This document shows, piece after piece, positions 7,394 through 9,892 of a DNA stretch of 9,892 nucleotides. The stretch covers positions 1 through 9,892 of the forward strand of contig JAGWXN010000115.1 of NCBI GenBank assembly GCA_018969885.1, written 5' to 3'. Source of the stretch: Betaproteobacteria bacterium (GTDB lineage Bacteria; Pseudomonadota; Gammaproteobacteria; Burkholderiales; Burkholderiaceae). The notes beneath the pieces were generated by a model. It searched no databases, was not told where the DNA came from, and worked only from the letters and a program-made list of their open reading frames with translations. Numbering within the stretch: the stretch's first letter is position 1; the number at the start of each line of letters is the position of its first letter. The translations under genes and the position numbers were made by a program.

Positions 7394-8875
7394 TTGCAGG
7401 ACCCCAGCTCACCCCCATCCCCGCGCCCCGACGCCTCCTCGCCACCGCGCAGTGCGTTCGCACGGCTGGCGCGTCTCATGCCGGCGCGTCGCCGCAACCT
7501 GGCCTACCTGCGTCTCTGGTTCGGGCGGCTCACGTTCTGGCTGGGTGCAGTGGGCGTGGGTCTGCTGGCGGTCGCGTTTGCAAAACTTGCTGACTGGTTC
7601 GGCGATCAGTTCCAGCTGCTCTACTCCGAATTTCCCTGGATTCCCTGGGTGCTCACGCCGGCGGGTGGGGTCCTGCTCCTCTGGATCACGCGCCGCTATT
7701 TTCCAGGTGCCGAGGGAAGCGGCATTCCGCAGACCCTGGCCCATATGTCGGCGCCAAATGCTGAACGACCTCACCCGCTGCTGTCGCTACGCATCATTGT
7801 CGGCAAGATCCTAGTGGGCGCCGGTGCAGTAGGCGCCGGATTCTCGCTGGGCCGCGAGGGCCCCACGGTGCAGGTGGGCGCATCGCTCATGCATGAGCTG
7901 CATAAATATCTGCCACGATCACTTCACGTGAGCCGCGAGCACCTCATTGTCGCGGGAGGGGCTGCGGGCATCGCGGCCGCGTTCAACACCCCCCTCGCCG
8001 GCATCATGTTCGCCATCGAGGAAATGACCCGCAGCGTCGGCACCCGGGTGAGCGGACTCATCATCATCGCAATCGTTCTGGCCGGTGTGGTGTCGCAAGC
8101 GCTGATAGGCGGCGGCCACTACTTTGGCCACATCCTGATTGCCGCGGAAACGGGGGACCTGCTGATCTGGGTCATCGTTGCCTCGCTCGCAAGCGGCGTC
8201 GCTGGCGGTCTCTTCGCCAGAATGCTGATCAAGGCAGCACTTGGCTGGACTGGGCCCATCGCTGATTTTCGCCGGCGCCGGCCGCTGGTGTTCGCAGCGT
8301 TCTGCGGCCTGCTGATCGCGGCCATGGGCTCGCTCACCGCCGGCGCCATCTTCGGTACCGGCTATGAGCCCACGCGCGCGCTTCTGGAGGGCGACGCCGA
8401 GAGCCTGCCGTGGTACTTCTTTTTCTTCAAGCTCGCCGCCACCTTTGTGTCCTACCTGAGCGGCCTCCCCGGCGGCATCTTCGCGCCCTCGCTCAGCATC
8501 GGTGCCGGGCTGGGTCACGCGCTCACTTATCTGCTGGGCAATCCCGAGCACGCAGGCATGTTGCTGGTCCTTGCCATGGCGGGCTTTCTTGCAGCCGCCA
8601 CGCAGGCACCCATCACGTCGTTCATCATCGTGATGGAAATGGTTGATGGGTATTCCAAGGTGATTGCGCTCATGGCGGTGGCGCTATTTGCAAGCTGGAT
8701 CTCGCGGCTCTTTTGCCCGCCGCTCTACATGACACTCGCCCGACGCTACGCGCCCCCGCCACCACCCCCTCCGCCGCCGCCTGCAGCGCCCGAGGCGCCT
8801 CTGGAAGCGCCTTCCGCCGCGCCTTCCACGCCTTCCGACGCACCCCGTACACCCGCCGACCCGCCCCGGCCCTAG
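7394..8875 (+). CDS. ClC-family chloride transporter, probable 2Cl-/H+ exchanger
   Basis: A 493-residue inner-membrane protein of the ClC family. The selectivity motifs are intact: GSGIP at 108-112 (central Ser109), GREGP at 153-157 (gating Glu155), GGIFAP at 360-365, and PLY with Tyr445, which aligns with E. coli ClC-ec1 Tyr445. FAIEEM at 206-211 retains the inner proton glutamate (Glu210, matching Glu203 of ClC-ec1). With both glutamates present, a proton-coupled exchanger is more likely than a channel; this is inferred from the family. An N-terminal segment of about 45 residues, rich in Pro, Ser and Arg, precedes the first helix. The C-terminus has no CBS domains but a Pro/Ala/Ser tail at 453-493 including ten prolines in a row. 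Translation probably starts at TTG 7394, backed by GGAG 7 nt upstream; ATG 7478 is the alternative. The CoA-transferase gene follows after 27 bp. A role in acid or chloride homeostasis is plausible. Confidence 0.93.
   Translation: MQDPSSPPSPRPDASSPPRSAFARLARLMPARRRNLAYLRLWFGRLTFWLGAVGVGLLAVAFAKLADWFGDQFQLLYSEFPWIPWVLTPAGGVLLLWITRRYFPGAEGSGIPQTLAHMSAPNAERPHPLLSLRIIVGKILVGAGAVGAGFSLGREGPTVQVGASLMHELHKYLPRSLHVSREHLIVAGGAAGIAAAFNTPLAGIMFAIEEMTRSVGTRVSGLIIIAIVLAGVVSQALIGGGHYFGHILIAAETGDLLIWVIVASLASGVAGGLFARMLIKAALGWTGPIADFRRRRPLVFAAFCGLLIAAMGSLTAGAIFGTGYEPTRALLEGDAESLPWYFFFFKLAATFVSYLSGLPGGIFAPSLSIGAGLGHALTYLLGNPEHAGMLLVLAMAGFLAAATQAPITSFIIVMEMVDGYSKVIALMAVALFASWISRLFCPPLYMTLARRYAPPPPPPPPPPAAPEAPLEAPSAAPSTPSDAPRTPADPPRP
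8753..8782 (+). repeat. CCN codon run encoding ten consecutive prolines
   Basis: Ten successive CCN codons encode Pro454-463 in the ClC tail. The codons are mixed (CCC, CCG, CCA, CCT), so the run is not a pure triplet expansion. Such runs typically stall ribosomes and need elongation factor P. Confidence 0.9.
8808..8836 (+). repeat. Three direct copies of CGCCTTCC in the ClC tail
   Basis: CGCCTTCC occurs at 8808-8815, 8820-8827 and 8829-8836. The offsets (12 and 9 bp) are multiples of three, so each copy is read in the same frame and yields the Ala/Thr-Pro-Ser pattern of the tail. This fits growth of the tail by in-frame duplication. Confidence 0.7.
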
Positions 8876-8902
8876 GCCTGCCCCACCCCGCTTTCTCTCA
8901 CC

Positions 8903-9892
8903 ATGACCCCAGCCGAACTTCCCCTCGAGGGCATCACGGTCGTCTCGCTCGAGCAGGCTATCGCAGCGCCGTTTTGCACCCGCCAGCTCGCCGACCTCGG
9001 TGCCCGCGTCATCAAGATCGAACGGCCCGACGGCGGTGACTTCGCCCGCGGCTACGACGGCCGGGTCAAGGGATTGAGTTCGCATTTCGTCTGGACCAAC
9101 CGATCGAAGGAAAGTCTGACGCTTGACCTCAAGCAGCCGGCCGGGCTCGACGCGCTCAAGCGTCTCATCGGTCGCGCTGACGTTCTGGTGCAGAACCTCG
9201 CCCCGGGCGCCGCCGCACGCATGGGGCTGGACCACGAAAGTCTCGCTCCCATTCACCCTGCGCTGATCGTCTGCGACATCTCGGGCTACGGATCCGACGG
9301 TCCCTATCGCGACCGCAAAGCCTACGACCTGCTGGTCCAGAGCGAATCGGGTTTTCTGTCGATCACCGGAAGCCCCGATGAAATGGCCAAGGCGGGCTGT
9401 TCCATCGTCGACATCTCCGCAGGCATGTATGCCTACAGTGCGATCCTCGCTGCGCTCCTGAAGCGCGGTCGAACCGGTCGCGGCTGCCGCATCGACATCT
9501 CGATGCTCGAATCAATGGCCGAGTGGATGGGCTTTCCGCTCTACTACGGCTTTGACAGCGCACCGCCGCCGCCGCGCGCCGGCGCCATGCATGCCTCGAT
9601 CTGCCCCTACGGTCCATTCGCCTGCGGCGATGGCCGTACGGTGATGCTGGGCATCCAGAACGAGCGCGAATGGCAATCCTTCTGCGAGCAGGTGCTGGGC
9701 CAGGCCGATCTTGCAACCGACCCCCGCTTTGACAGCAACTCCCGGCGACTGGCCGCACGCGACGAGGTCCACCGCCTGATCAACGCCCGTTTCTCGTCAA
9801 TGACTGCCGAGCAGGTGATCACGCTCCTCGACACCGCGCGGATTGCCTTTGGCGAAGTCAACACGATCGCGGGTCTATGGGCGCACCCGCAG
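8903..9892 (+). CDS. Class III (CaiB/BaiF) CoA-transferase, 3' end cut by window
   Basis: A 330-codon frame stays open to the right edge; family members are about 380-420 residues, so perhaps 60-80 are missing. Class III enzymes move CoA between acyl-CoA and a free carboxylate through a glutamyl/aspartyl-anhydride mechanism in the cytoplasm, as interlocked dimers. Seen: the N-terminal pattern LEGITVVSLEQAIAAPFCTR, LADLGARVIKIERP at 29-42, LTLDLK near 72-77, VLVQNLAPGAAARMGL near 94-109 and KAYDLLVQ at 139-146, where Asp142 aligns with the catalytic Asp169 of formyl-CoA transferase. IDISMLESMAEWM (197-209) is also typical. The substrate is not predictable; mesaconate, citramalate, carnitine or aryl-succinate relatives are possible. 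The gene follows the ClC stop by 27 bp on the same strand and may be read through from it, though no functional link is evident. The C-rich leader has no Shine-Dalgarno sequence. Confidence 0.92.
   Translation, partial: MTPAELPLEGITVVSLEQAIAAPFCTRQLADLGARVIKIERPDGGDFARGYDGRVKGLSSHFVWTNRSKESLTLDLKQPAGLDALKRLIGRADVLVQNLAPGAAARMGLDHESLAPIHPALIVCDISGYGSDGPYRDRKAYDLLVQSESGFLSITGSPDEMAKAGCSIVDISAGMYAYSAILAALLKRGRTGRGCRIDISMLESMAEWMGFPLYYGFDSAPPPPRAGAMHASICPYGPFACGDGRTVMLGIQNEREWQSFCEQVLGQADLATDPRFDSNSRRLAARDEVHRLINARFSSMTAEQVITLLDTARIAFGEVNTIAGLWAHPQ

Noticed and set aside
7919..8551. A 210-codon minus-strand frame opposite the ClC gene
   Set aside because: It is a shadow of the ClC gene, with no motif and no ribosome site.
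8684..9256. A 190-codon minus-strand frame over the ClC tail and CoA-transferase start
   Set aside because: Its Arg/Gly-rich end is simply the complement of the proline codons, and it spans two well-supported genes.
1..9892. tRNA, rRNA, CRISPR, insertion sequence, phage, toxin-antitoxin or defence genes
   Set aside because: I looked on both strands and saw no repeat-spacer pattern, transposase motif, terminal inverted repeat or RNA gene; the recognisable genes account for almost all of the window.

Overview
The window is GC-rich, densely coded bacterial chromosome with third codon positions strongly biased to G/C. The UvrD helicase, the M48 lipoprotein, the SulP and ClC transporters and the CaiB/BaiF CoA-transferase look proteobacterial. 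A betaproteobacterium, perhaps of the Burkholderiales, is my best guess; this is inferred from protein style, not from a marker gene.

Layout: seven protein genes cover nearly all of the window. On the minus strand at the left lies a likely co-transcribed set read right to left: uvrD (4479-2026), a Tat-type lipoprotein M48 metalloprotease with a TPR-like C-terminus (1952-597), and an alpha/beta hydrolase (600-1, C-terminus cut by the window edge). The last two overlap by four bases (GTGA). Divergent from uvrD is an MFS transporter (4631-5797, plus). It converges on a SulP-family anion transporter (7246-5900, minus) that lacks the usual STAS domain. Divergent from SulP, across a 147-bp gap, is a ClC-type Cl-/H+ exchanger (7394-8875, plus) with a TTG start and a proline-rich tail. 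It is followed 27 bp later by a class III CoA-transferase (8903-9892, cut by the right edge).

Functionally this looks like ordinary housekeeping and accessory chromosome: DNA repair, envelope proteolysis, small-molecule and anion transport, and acyl-CoA metabolism. The divergent SulP/ClC pair is the one arrangement that might reflect shared physiology (anion and pH homeostasis), but that is inference. I see no tRNA, rRNA, CRISPR array, insertion sequence, phage gene, toxin-antitoxin pair or defence system. No gap between genes exceeds about 150 bp. I did not find a convincing undescribed system. The most notable points are the STAS-less SulP, the ClC proline tail, the lipidated BepA-like protease and a few start-site and intergenic details.
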